NCBI GenBank assembly: GCA_964478125.1
Contig: CAYZGR010000008.1
Coordinates: 1 to 64,000 of the forward strand
Direction of reading: 5' to 3'
Source: FW021-bin31 sp964478125
GTDB lineage: Bacteria > Bacteroidota > Bacteroidia > Chitinophagales > Chitinophagaceae
DNA: 64,000 nucleotides
Under the pieces are notes generated by a model that did not search any database, had not been told where the DNA came from, and saw only the letters and a list, made by a program, of their open reading frames with translations. A program made the translations under genes and the position numbers. Positions 55,015 to 63,202 of the stretch are shown in pieces. Position 1 is the first letter of the stretch. Every line of letters starts with the position of its first letter.

Positions 55015-57006
55015 ATGAGCGAAGAAATTAATCAGGCGGCATCGCTGGCCCTGACCTCTGAAAATGGGTACGGGGCAGATAGTATTCAGGTATTGGAAGG
55101 TTTGGAAGCTGTTCGTAAGCGACCCGCCATGTATATTGGAGATATTGGAAGCAAAGGACTGCATCATTTGGTATACGAGGTCGTAGACAACTCCATAGAC
55201 GAGGCGCTTGCAGGCTATTGCTCTCATATAAAGGTGAGCATAGAGGAAGACAACTCCATCATCGTTTCCGATGACGGTCGCGGCATTCCTACCGGCATCA
55301 TGGCAAAGGAAAAGCGATCCGCGCTGGAAGTGGTGATGACCGTACTACATGCCGGGGGGAAATTTGACAAAAGCACCTATAAGGTTTCCGGAGGATTACA
55401 CGGCGTAGGCGTTAGTTGCGTGAATGCCCTCTCATCCAATTTTCATGTTACGGTAAAAATAGACGGAAAGGTCTTTGAACAGGATTACGAAAGGGGGATT
55501 CCCAAAGAACCGGTGAAGGTGACCGGCGAGGCAAATGAAACCGGCACGTGCATCCACTTCTGGCCTGATGAAACGATCTTCAATGACATCGTTTATAACC
55601 GGGAGATCCTGGCTTCCCGCTTGAGGGAGCTCTCTTACCTGAACAAGAAAATCCATATAGAATTAATAGACAAGCGGGAAAAAGGAGCGGATGGCAAACC
55701 CCTTTCCGAAGTTTTTTATTCCGAGGGGGGAATTGTAGAATTTGTAAAACTTCTCGACAGTCGGAGTAAACGCCATCCCCTGCTTGAAGATCCTATTTAT
55801 GTGGAGACCCTGGACGAGGAGACAACGGTTTCCGTGGAAGTAGCGATGCAATATAATGACTCCTTTAGTGAAAATATCTTTTCCTACGTCAACAACATCA
55901 ACACCATTGAAGGGGGTACGCACGTATCCGGCTTTCGGCGCGCGCTTACGCGGGTGTTCAAATCCTATGGTGAAAAGAATAAATTCTTTGAAAAGGTAAA
56001 AATCGAGATCAACGGGGAAGACTTCAGAGAAGGACTCAGCGCCATTCTCTCCGTCAAAGTTCCAGAGCCGCAGTTCGAAGGTCAAACCAAGACCAAGCTC
56101 GGCAATTCAGAGGTAATGAAAGTGGTAGACAATGCCGTAAGTTCCGTACTGACCAACTACCTGGAAGAACATCCCAAACAGGCCAGAGCCATTATCAGCA
56201 AAGTGATCCTGGCAGCCCAGGCCCGCCATGCCGCACGGAAGGCCAGGGAACTGGTACAACGGAAAAATGTGCTGACCGGCGGGGGATTGCCCGGGAAGCT
56301 GGCGGACTGCCAGGACAGGGATCCCGAAAAATGTGAAATCTTCCTGGTAGAGGGAGACTCGGCCGGCGGTACAGCCAAACAAGGCCGCGACAGAAATTAT
56401 CAGGCTATACTTCCACTCAGGGGTAAAATACTGAATGTGGAAAAAGCACTGGAGCACAAAATATATGAGAACGAAGAAATCAAAAATATGTACACGGCCT
56501 TCGGCGTAACCGTAGGTACGGAAGAAGATGAAAAAGCACTCAATCTTGACAAGCTCCGTTATCATAAGATCATTATTATGACCGATGCCGATGTAGACGG
56601 TTCTCATATTGCCACGCTTATTCTCACGTTGTTTTTCCGAAAAATGAAAGCTTTAATTGAACAAGGCTACGTATACCTGGCTCAACCCCCATTGTACAAG
56701 GTAAGTAAAGGGAAAGAGCAGGTCTATTGCTGGACGGAACCCCAGCGGCGTGCAGCGGTTACGAAACTGGCCAAAGGCGGCAAAGAAGAAAATGTGAACA
56801 TACAGCGCTATAAAGGTTTAGGTGAAATGAGTGAAGAACAACTCTGGGACACGACGATGAACCCCGAAACCCGTATCCTTAAGCAAGTTACCATCGAAAG
56901 CGCCGCCGAGGCAGATCTCGTGTTCAGCATGCTGATGGGGGAAGAAGTACCTCCGCGCAGGGAATTCATTGAAAAGCATGCCCAATACGCACAGTTGGAT
57001 GTATAA
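55015..57006 (+). CDS. gyrB: DNA gyrase subunit B
   Basis: ATPase subunit of gyrase, 663 residues. The GHKL ATPase domain has VDNSIDEALAG, DDGRGIP and the GGLHGVGVSCVNAL motif. The TOPRIM domain has FLVEGDSAGGTAKQGRDR, and the magnesium-binding DADVDGSHI follows. The QTKTKLGNSEV motif favours GyrB over ParE. The C-terminal domain ends with the RYKGLGEMSEEQLW signature. I chose the ATG at 55015 because the promoter -7 box ends at 54965. gyrA is not in the window. Confidence 0.96.
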   Translation: MSEEINQAASLALTSENGYGADSIQVLEGLEAVRKRPAMYIGDIGSKGLHHLVYEVVDNSIDEALAGYCSHIKVSIEEDNSIIVSDDGRGIPTGIMAKEKRSALEVVMTVLHAGGKFDKSTYKVSGGLHGVGVSCVNALSSNFHVTVKIDGKVFEQDYERGIPKEPVKVTGEANETGTCIHFWPDETIFNDIVYNREILASRLRELSYLNKKIHIELIDKREKGADGKPLSEVFYSEGGIVEFVKLLDSRSKRHPLLEDPIYVETLDEETTVSVEVAMQYNDSFSENIFSYVNNINTIEGGTHVSGFRRALTRVFKSYGEKNKFFEKVKIEINGEDFREGLSAILSVKVPEPQFEGQTKTKLGNSEVMKVVDNAVSSVLTNYLEEHPKQARAIISKVILAAQARHAARKARELVQRKNVLTGGGLPGKLADCQDRDPEKCEIFLVEGDSAGGTAKQGRDRNYQAILPLRGKILNVEKALEHKIYENEEIKNMYTAFGVTVGTEEDEKALNLDKLRYHKIIIMTDADVDGSHIATLILTLFFRKMKALIEQGYVYLAQPPLYKVSKGKEQVYCWTEPQRRAAVTKLAKGGKEENVNIQRYKGLGEMSEEQLWDTTMNPETRILKQVTIESAAEADLVFSMLMGEEVPPRREFIEKHAQYAQLDV

Positions 57007-57023
57007 TTTTTTTCCTACCTTTG
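56995..57023 (+). promoter_or_regulatory. Promoter of rpsF-rpsR-rplI
   Basis: TTG (56995-56997), inside the last gyrB codons, 18 bases, then TACCTTTG (57016-57023). The box lies 39 bases before the rpsF ATG. Confidence 0.65.
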
Positions 57024-57062
57024 CACCCTTAATTTTTTAAACAACTAAAATACAGGGAAATC

Positions 57063-57419
57063 ATGAACGATTATGAATTGATGGTGATCTTTACCCCTGT
57101 GCTTTCTGACGAAGATTTTAAATCTGCGCAGGAAAAGGCTGCCGCTTTTATTAAAGAAAACAACGGCAAGCTTGTGCACACCAATCCCTGGGGGCTTAGA
57201 TCACTGGCGTATCCGATCCAGAAGAAGACCACGGGTCTCTACTGGGTCCTGGAATATCAGGCGCCATCCGACCTCAATGAAAAGTTGAAAATCCAACTCA
57301 ACAGGGATGAAAATGTCATGCGTTATCTCGTCACCCGGCTTGATAAATATGCCGTAGAATACAATGAGAAAAAACGTAAGAAAACGAGTAAAGAAGAACC
57401 TCAAACTATTGAAGCTTAA
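57063..57419 (+). CDS. rpsF: 30S ribosomal protein S6
   Basis: 118 residues. The ferredoxin-like S6 fold begins MNDYELMVIFTPVL and includes the conserved WGLRSLAYPIQKKTTGLYW segment and NRDENVMRYLVTRLDKY. A basic, Lys-rich tail follows. First gene of a three-gene ribosomal operon with rpsR and rplI, with three bases to the next start. No ssb or priB is interleaved. Confidence 0.96.
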   Translation: MNDYELMVIFTPVLSDEDFKSAQEKAAAFIKENNGKLVHTNPWGLRSLAYPIQKKTTGLYWVLEYQAPSDLNEKLKIQLNRDENVMRYLVTRLDKYAVEYNEKKRKKTSKEEPQTIEA

Positions 57420-57422
57420 ATT

Positions 57423-57686
57423 ATGGCAAGACAAGAAATCAGATACCTGGCTTCCGCACGCGTGCCAAAACATCACAAGAAGTATTGCCGCTTCAAGAAG
57501 ATGGGTATCAAGTATGTAGATTACAAAGATGCAGAGTTCCTGAAAAAATTCCTGAACGAGCAGGGGAAATTATTACCCCGTCGCATCACGGGCAACTCGC
57601 TCAAATATCAACGTAAAGTGGCCCAGGCGGTAAAAAAGGCCCGCCAGATGGCTTTACTGCCTTATGTTACAGACCTTTTAAAGTAA
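57423..57686 (+). CDS. rpsR: 30S ribosomal protein S18
   Basis: 87 residues. It has the S18 core YVDYKDAEFLKKFLNEQGKL and PRRITGNSLKYQRKVAQAVKKARQ split over the usual positions, and the family-typical basic C-terminus. S6 and S18 bind each other in the 30S platform. Between rpsF and rplI with gaps of 3 and 6 bases. Confidence 0.96.
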   Translation: MARQEIRYLASARVPKHHKKYCRFKKMGIKYVDYKDAEFLKKFLNEQGKLLPRRITGNSLKYQRKVAQAVKKARQMALLPYVTDLLK

Positions 57687-57692
57687 TACAAT

Positions 57693-58139
57693 ATGCAAGT
57701 CATTCTTATAAAAGATGTTAAGAACCTGGGGACTTACAACGAACTGGTAACGGTAAAAGACGGCTACGCCAGAAATTATCTGATCCCGCATAAATTTGCC
57801 GTAGAAGCAAGCCATTCCAATTTGCGACAGATGGAAGAACGCAAAAAGGTACAGGAACAAAAAGAAGCGCATATGCTCGCAGAGATCGCCAAGGTTAAAG
57901 AAGCCCTGGCTGCTTCCCCGCTGCAGATCGGCGCCAAAACGGGTACTTCCGGAAAGATATTCGGCTCGGTAACTACCCTGCAATTGGTTCAGGCCATCAA
58001 AGCCCAAAAAGGCTATGAGATCAACCGCCGGCATGTAGACATACTGGACGATGTAAAAGAGCTCGGCACATACAAGGCGAAGATCACCTTCCCCAACAAA
58101 CAGGAAATTGATCTCGAATTTGAAGTGGTGAGCGAGTAA
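57693..58139 (+). CDS. rplI: 50S ribosomal protein L9
   Basis: 148 residues. The N-terminal domain has the L9 signature MQVILIKDVKNLGTYNELVT and KDGYARNYLIPH. A long central helix and a C-terminal domain with FGSVTTLQLVQAI follow. Last gene of the operon, followed by an intrinsic terminator. Confidence 0.96.
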   Translation: MQVILIKDVKNLGTYNELVTVKDGYARNYLIPHKFAVEASHSNLRQMEERKKVQEQKEAHMLAEIAKVKEALAASPLQIGAKTGTSGKIFGSVTTLQLVQAIKAQKGYEINRRHVDILDDVKELGTYKAKITFPNKQEIDLEFEVVSE

Positions 58140-58165
58140 GCCTAACTCTTATTTCATTTTCAATG

Positions 58166-58198
58166 CCCTGTGATATCCCTATTGCAGGGTGTTTTTTT
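58166..58198 (+). terminator. Intrinsic terminator after rplI
   Basis: CCCTG (58166-58170) pairs with CAGGG (58185-58189), extendable with wobble pairs, followed by seven T residues (58192-58198). The loop of 14 bases is longer than ideal. Confidence 0.55.
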
Positions 58199-58290
58199 AT
58201 AAGCGATTTCTTTTCCACATCCCTGTTTAGTCTTCCCGAATATCCGTACTTTTACCTTTTCTATAAAGGGAATGTGACAGACAGAATGCC

Positions 58291-58313
58291 GACGCTCTTA
58301 ATCGATCAGCGTC
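58291..58313. repeat. Inverted repeat before the UvrD-type helicase gene
   Basis: GACGCT (58291-58296) and AGCGTC (58308-58313) flank 11 bases, 20 bases before the helicase start. It may be an operator or a transcript hairpin. Confidence 0.35.
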
Positions 58314-58332
58314 TTTACGGAATTTATAAAAT

Positions 58333-60645
58333 ATGGATTATTTAGCAGGGCTCAATTCCCCACAACGGGAAGCCGTATTACATAAAGAAGGACCTCTCAT
58401 TATCATTGCAGGCGCCGGATCGGGAAAAACCAAAGTATTGACCACCCGGATCGCACACTTGCTCAACAGCGGCGTAGATGCTTTCAATATTCTGGCACTG
58501 ACTTTCACTAATAAGGCTGCCCGGGAGATGAAAGACCGTGTGGAAAGTATACTGGGCGGAACGGAAGCCCGGAACCTGTATATCGGAACGTTTCATTCCG
58601 TATTTGCCCGTATTCTTCGTTCCGAAGGGCCCAGGATGGGTTATCCCTCCAATTTTACCATTTATGATACCGATGACGCCAAAAGCCTGATCAAGTCCAT
58701 TGTAAAAGAACAGGAACTGGACGAAAAGATATATAAGCCCAAGCTGGTCCTCAATCGCATTTCCGCAGCCAAAAATGCACTTATTCATCCGGAGTTATAT
58801 GAACAGGAATTTGAATTGCGTCAGGAAGACCTTCGTTCTTCCCGGCCCTTGATCTATAAGATATATCACACTTATTGCAGGCGGTGTTTCAAAAATGGCG
58901 CTATGGACTTTGACGACCTGCTCTTGAAAATGTATGATCTGCTCACCGGCTTTCCGGAAGCACTCGTAAAATACCAGCATAAATTTCAATATATATTAAT
59001 CGATGAGTATCAGGATACCAATCCGGCACAGTATGCCATTATCAAGCTGCTGGGAGATGTGCATGAAAACATTTGCGTGGTAGGGGATGATGCGCAGAGC
59101 ATCTATTCTTTCCGCGGGGCTACCATACAGAATATCCTTCAATTCGAAAAGGATTATGACAATGTAAAAGTGATCAAGCTGGAACAGAATTACCGCAGCA
59201 CAAAGACCATTATTGAAGTGGCCAATCGCGTAATAGCACAAAATAAAAAACAAATTAAAAAACGCCTCTGGACCGATAACCTGACAGGAGATAAGATCCA
59301 TCTCATGCAAACTGCCTCCGACAACGACGAAGGAAGATATGTAGCCGATGTGATAGCAGAACAGAAATTGCGCAATCACTTTCAAGATAAAGATTTTGCC
59401 ATTTTATATCGTACCAACTCCCAAAGCAGAAGCTTCGAGGAGAACCTGCGGCGAAAGAATATCCCTTATCGCATTTATGGCGGTTTATCCTTTTATCAGC
59501 GAAAAGAGATCAAGGACCTATTGGCCTATTTGCGGGTGATCGTGAATCCACAGGATGAGGTGAGCATCCGCCGCATCATCAATTATCCTACCCGCGGTAT
59601 TGGACGGATCACGATGGAAAAAGCCACCGTCGTCGCCAACCAACACGGGATATCGCTCTGGGAAGTGTTTGAAAAAGCCGGGGAAGCAGGCTTCAGGGCA
59701 GGTACTTTAAACGCCATCCAAAACTTTGTCCTGATGATAAAAAGTTTCCGCACCATGCTCGAAAAACACAATGCCTACGACGTAGCATTTCGGGTAGGGA
59801 AGGAGACGGGCATGGTAAAGGAGCTTTTTAACGACAAAAGCACGGAGGGAATTGCCCGTTACGAGAACGTACAAGAACTACTGAACGCCATCAAATCATT
59901 TACCGAAACCCCCACCGAGGATGGAGAAATCACGGATAAGGATCTCGGCAGTTATCTGCAACAGATCGCTCTGCTCACGGATGCAGACCAGGGGGAAGAA
60001 AACGAGGATGTGGTAAGCTTAATGACCATACATGCCGCCAAGGGGCTGGAATTTCCTTGTGTCTTTTTAGTAGGGCTCGAAGAAGGGCTCTTCCCCAATA
60101 TCATGGCCATCAATTCCCGTGAAGATCTGGAGGAAGAACGCCGGTTGTTTTATGTAGCGGTCACCCGTGCGGAAAAGCAGCTCTGGCTCACCCACTGCAG
60201 CACCCGTTACCGCTTCGGAAACCTGATCCAAAACGAACCCAGCAGGTTCCTTAAAGAGCTGCCCGTCGAGTTTTTGTCCGAAGCTTATAGCCCCAAAAGC
60301 AATCGTTTTCCGGAAAATCAGAACTACACAGACGGCGGGGCCTGGTCCGGGAAAAGGGCCAATGCCACCGCAGGTTCAAAACAAAACGGGCAAAAATCTG
60401 GCCGGCAAAGGACCGGCAAGCCTACTGTGATAAATCATACGCCTTCTACCGGATTCCAGGCCGACAATCCAGATGAAATCGAAAACGGCATGGAGGTAGA
60501 ACATGCTAAATTCGGCTTCGGGAAAGTACTTCGTACCGAAGGAAATCCCAAGAACCGCATGGCTACCATTTTTTTCCAGAAAGCGGGAGAAAAGAAGATC
60601 ATGCTCAACTATGCCCGCCTGATGATCGTTAAAAAAGAAGTGTAA
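58333..60645 (+). CDS. uvrD: UvrD/PcrA-type superfamily 1 DNA helicase
   Basis: 770-residue 3'-5' helicase for repair and replication-conflict resolution. Motifs in order: Walker A AGAGSGKTKVL, motif Ia TNKAAREMK, Walker B DEYQDTN, GDDAQSIYSFRGA, LEQNYRST, MTIHAAKGLEF, and VAVTRAEKQLWL. A Ser/Gly-rich linker leads to a Tudor-like C-terminal domain (MEVEHAKFGFGKVLRTEG) that binds RNA polymerase in PcrA. It is followed after three bases by recX, suggesting an SOS or repair unit. Confidence 0.95.
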   Translation: MDYLAGLNSPQREAVLHKEGPLIIIAGAGSGKTKVLTTRIAHLLNSGVDAFNILALTFTNKAAREMKDRVESILGGTEARNLYIGTFHSVFARILRSEGPRMGYPSNFTIYDTDDAKSLIKSIVKEQELDEKIYKPKLVLNRISAAKNALIHPELYEQEFELRQEDLRSSRPLIYKIYHTYCRRCFKNGAMDFDDLLLKMYDLLTGFPEALVKYQHKFQYILIDEYQDTNPAQYAIIKLLGDVHENICVVGDDAQSIYSFRGATIQNILQFEKDYDNVKVIKLEQNYRSTKTIIEVANRVIAQNKKQIKKRLWTDNLTGDKIHLMQTASDNDEGRYVADVIAEQKLRNHFQDKDFAILYRTNSQSRSFEENLRRKNIPYRIYGGLSFYQRKEIKDLLAYLRVIVNPQDEVSIRRIINYPTRGIGRITMEKATVVANQHGISLWEVFEKAGEAGFRAGTLNAIQNFVLMIKSFRTMLEKHNAYDVAFRVGKETGMVKELFNDKSTEGIARYENVQELLNAIKSFTETPTEDGEITDKDLGSYLQQIALLTDADQGEENEDVVSLMTIHAAKGLEFPCVFLVGLEEGLFPNIMAINSREDLEEERRLFYVAVTRAEKQLWLTHCSTRYRFGNLIQNEPSRFLKELPVEFLSEAYSPKSNRFPENQNYTDGGAWSGKRANATAGSKQNGQKSGRQRTGKPTVINHTPSTGFQADNPDEIENGMEVEHAKFGFGKVLRTEGNPKNRMATIFFQKAGEKKIMLNYARLMIVKKEV

Positions 60646-60648
60646 ACA

Positions 60649-61119
60649 ATGGCTACTCCTGACGAAGCGCTGGAAAAGCTCAAGCATTATTGTGCTTATC
60701 AGGAACGTTCCCATAAAGAAGCATTAAAAAAACTTCATGAACTAAAGGTCTGGGGGTATGATGCAGAAGCCATCATATCCACCCTGATACAGGAAGACTA
60801 TCTGAATGAAGAAAGGTATGCCTGCAGCTTTGCCCGCGGAAAATTCAGGATGAAACAATGGGGCCGGAACAAAATAAGGTTTGCGTTAAAAGCCAATCAG
60901 ATCTCCGCTTATTGTATAAAAAAAGCCATGCAGGAGATCGACGAGGAAGAATACCTGGCTACTCTTACATCCCTGGCAGAAAAAAAATACTCTCATCTTA
61001 AAAGGGAGCAATACCTCCGCAGAAAATACAAAACCAGGCAACACCTGATCAGGAAAGGATATGAACCCGGATTGGTGAATCAGGTACTGGAAAATTTAAC
61101 AGGCGAAAACAGGAGATAA
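60649..61119 (+). CDS. recX: RecX-like RecA regulator
   Basis: 156 residues of mostly helical, basic sequence in tandem three-helix repeats. Features are LIQEDYLNEERYACSFARGKFRMKQWGRN (family core) and QHLIRKGYEPGLVNQVL at the end. RecX modulates RecA filaments. It starts three bases after the helicase stop. recA is not in the window. The ATG at 60649 gives the typical length. Confidence 0.9.
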   Translation: MATPDEALEKLKHYCAYQERSHKEALKKLHELKVWGYDAEAIISTLIQEDYLNEERYACSFARGKFRMKQWGRNKIRFALKANQISAYCIKKAMQEIDEEEYLATLTSLAEKKYSHLKREQYLRRKYKTRQHLIRKGYEPGLVNQVLENLTGENRR

Positions 61120-61122
61120 GGA

Positions 61123-61599
61123 TTACGGTCCCGTATATATTCCCTTTTCTATCGTATCCTCCATGTCTGCGGCCCACTCCGCTACCTGTTTATATTGCTT
61201 ATCCGTCAGCTGTGCTTTTTTATGCATAAGCTTATAAGACTTTATAGGCATGGCATGGTCGGACATCTGCTCACTGATCTCATGGAACTTATGAGCAGCT
61301 TCTTTCGGACTGTATTGAGCAAATTCAGAAAAGTTGACGTGATGTTTCGCCTTCTTTATATGCCGGCTCATCCACCAGCCTACGGGTTGGATGTTGTAGT
61401 ACCATGGATAGGTTGTGTAATTGGAGTGGCAATCATAACAACCGTCATTTAAGACCATCAACACATTCATCGGAACTTCATATTTTGTGGCAATATCATT
61501 AACCGGATCCGCATCAGATGTATTTTTGGAAGGACGGAAAAACTGAATAACTATTAAAACAATTATGATGATAATGACAATCTTTGTACCCCTTCTCAT
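61123..61599 (-). CDS. Heme-binding domain (Haem_bd) protein
   Basis: 158 residues. An N-terminal membrane anchor or signal (residues about 5-22) is followed by a periplasmic domain with one c-type heme motif CYDCH in DGCYDCHSNYTTYPWYY, and SDHAMPIKSY with a possible Met ligand. The family (PF14376) binds one heme. Convergent with recX with a gap of three bases. Partner and role are unknown; electron transfer or peroxide sensing is possible. Confidence 0.88.
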   Translation of the reverse strand: MRRGTKIVIIIIIVLIVIQFFRPSKNTSDADPVNDIATKYEVPMNVLMVLNDGCYDCHSNYTTYPWYYNIQPVGWWMSRHIKKAKHHVNFSEFAQYSPKEAAHKFHEISEQMSDHAMPIKSYKLMHKKAQLTDKQYKQVAEWAADMEDTIEKGIYTGP

Positions 61600-61676
61600 A
61601 ACTCAATTTTTAAGTAAAGATATAGAATCTATTGTACCTTGCAAGCTGAAACAGACTTTTTTGTCCAACATTGCCT

Positions 61677-62546
61677 ATGTACTACGTTCTGTTCTGCATC
61701 ATCTACCTGATATCGCTATTGCCGTTTTGGGTCCTGTACAAAATATCGGATATAATCTATTTTCTGCTGTACCATGTCATCCGCTATCGGAAGAAGGTGG
61801 TGTTTGCACATATAGAACAGGCTTTCCCTGAAAAAACCGCCCGCCAAAGGATCCGGATAGCAAAAAGATTTTTTCGGAATCTGGCTGACCTGCTGGTAGA
61901 GATGATCAAGATGATGAGCATTAATAAAAGACAGATCCGGAAACGATTTGAATATAAAGATGCGGTTATTAAAAAGCTGGAGAAAGAAAATCGTTCTTGC
62001 CAGGTCATGTTAGGTCATTTTTTTAACTGGGAATGGGCCAATCTTTATATGAGTCTGATCACCAACAAGCCCTTTTTAGTAACCTATAAACCCCTAAAAG
62101 ACAAAACTTCAAATCGATTGTTCAGATACATGCGTTCCCGCTTTGGAAGTGTACTAATAGCATCGGATAACGTACAGGCAGAGATGAAGCCTTTTAAAGA
62201 TAAATCATACACCAGCGTATTGGTCGCCGATCAAAATCCGGGCGGCCGACGGAGGGTTTATTGGTTCCCCTTTTTAAATAAAATGACCGCTTTTTACAGG
62301 GGCCCCGAGTTTAATGCCAAGAGAAACCATATGGCGATTGTTTTTGGAAATATAAAAAAGGTGAAACGCGGGTATTATAAAATAGAAACCCGGTTGGCTT
62401 TTGAAGATGCCCGCGAAACACAAAAGGGAGAAATCATGGAAGCCTTCGTCAAATTTATGGAAAATTGTATCATACAACAGCCCGACAGCTGGCTCTGGAG
62501 CCACCGCCGCTGGAAACGAAAATGGAAAGGAAAACCTAATGAATAA
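61677..62546 (+). CDS. LpxL/HtrB-type lipid A acyltransferase
   Basis: 289-residue membrane-anchored acyltransferase. An N-terminal hydrophobic segment (about 2-30) and the HX4E motif HFFNWEW (catalytic His and Glu) are visible, then QNPGGRRRVYWFPFLN, and RGPEFNAKRNH near the substrate pocket. Adds a secondary acyl chain to lipid A. It complements the lpx operon at 28.5-35 kb. An ATG at 61677 is preferred over a TTG at 61671. It overlaps the tag gene by eight bases. Confidence 0.9.
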   Translation: MYYVLFCIIYLISLLPFWVLYKISDIIYFLLYHVIRYRKKVVFAHIEQAFPEKTARQRIRIAKRFFRNLADLLVEMIKMMSINKRQIRKRFEYKDAVIKKLEKENRSCQVMLGHFFNWEWANLYMSLITNKPFLVTYKPLKDKTSNRLFRYMRSRFGSVLIASDNVQAEMKPFKDKSYTSVLVADQNPGGRRRVYWFPFLNKMTAFYRGPEFNAKRNHMAIVFGNIKKVKRGYYKIETRLAFEDARETQKGEIMEAFVKFMENCIIQQPDSWLWSHRRWKRKWKGKPNE

Positions 62547-63135
62547 AAACAGATCCCGCTGCCTCTGGCCGGCAGATGACGAACTCATGATCCGATATCA
62601 TGATGAAGAATGGGGAACCCCGCTACATGATGACCAAAAATTATTTGAATTTATGGTGCTGGATGCCTTTCAGGCCGGGTTGAGTTGGAAAACTATTTTG
62701 TACAAAAGAGAAAATTTCAGAAAAGCCTTTGCAAACTTTGATCCGGAAAAAGTAAGCCGGTTCACGGAAAGAAGGATCCGGGCGCTCATGCAAAATGCCG
62801 GGATTATCCGGAATAAAAGAAAAATAAGCACCACAGTAATCAATGCCCGCCGCTTTCTGGAGGTAAAAGAACAATTCGGCTCTTTTGACAAATATATATG
62901 GCAGTTCGTAGGCTATGAAACCATAGTACAGAATCGAGCCCTTGAGGATCCGCCCCTTACCACTTCTCCCGAATCCGAATCAATGAGCAAAGATCTGAAA
63001 AAAAGGGGATTTAAGTTCGTAGGTCCGACTATCTGTTATGCCTTCATGCAGGCAGCCGGAATGGTTAATGACCATGTCACGAGCTGTTTCCGGTATACGG
63101 AAATCAAAAAGATGAAAGAGGTATCCCAACAATAA
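62539..63135 (+). CDS. tag: DNA-3-methyladenine glycosylase I
   Basis: 198 residues. Removes 3-methyladenine from alkylated DNA. The N-terminal RCLWPADDELMIRYHDEEWG holds zinc ligands (Cys8 and His21 by comparison with E. coli Tag), and the C-terminal MVNDHVTSCF supplies the other His and Cys. The catalytic region LFEFMVLDAFQAGLSW has the conserved Glu. Start ATG at 62539 overlaps the acyltransferase stop; a longer frame to 62401 is not real. Confidence 0.95.
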   Translation: MNKNRSRCLWPADDELMIRYHDEEWGTPLHDDQKLFEFMVLDAFQAGLSWKTILYKRENFRKAFANFDPEKVSRFTERRIRALMQNAGIIRNKRKISTTVINARRFLEVKEQFGSFDKYIWQFVGYETIVQNRALEDPPLTTSPESESMSKDLKKRGFKFVGPTICYAFMQAAGMVNDHVTSCFRYTEIKKMKEVSQQ

Positions 63136-63202
63136 GACCCGTGAAAACGTCATAACATTACACCTAAGCGGAATCAAAAAACTACAGAATCCTGAACAAA
63201 CG

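Noticed and set aside
58163..58345. A 60-residue plus-strand frame after rplI
   Set aside because: It spans the rplI terminator and runs into the helicase start; composition is not protein-like.
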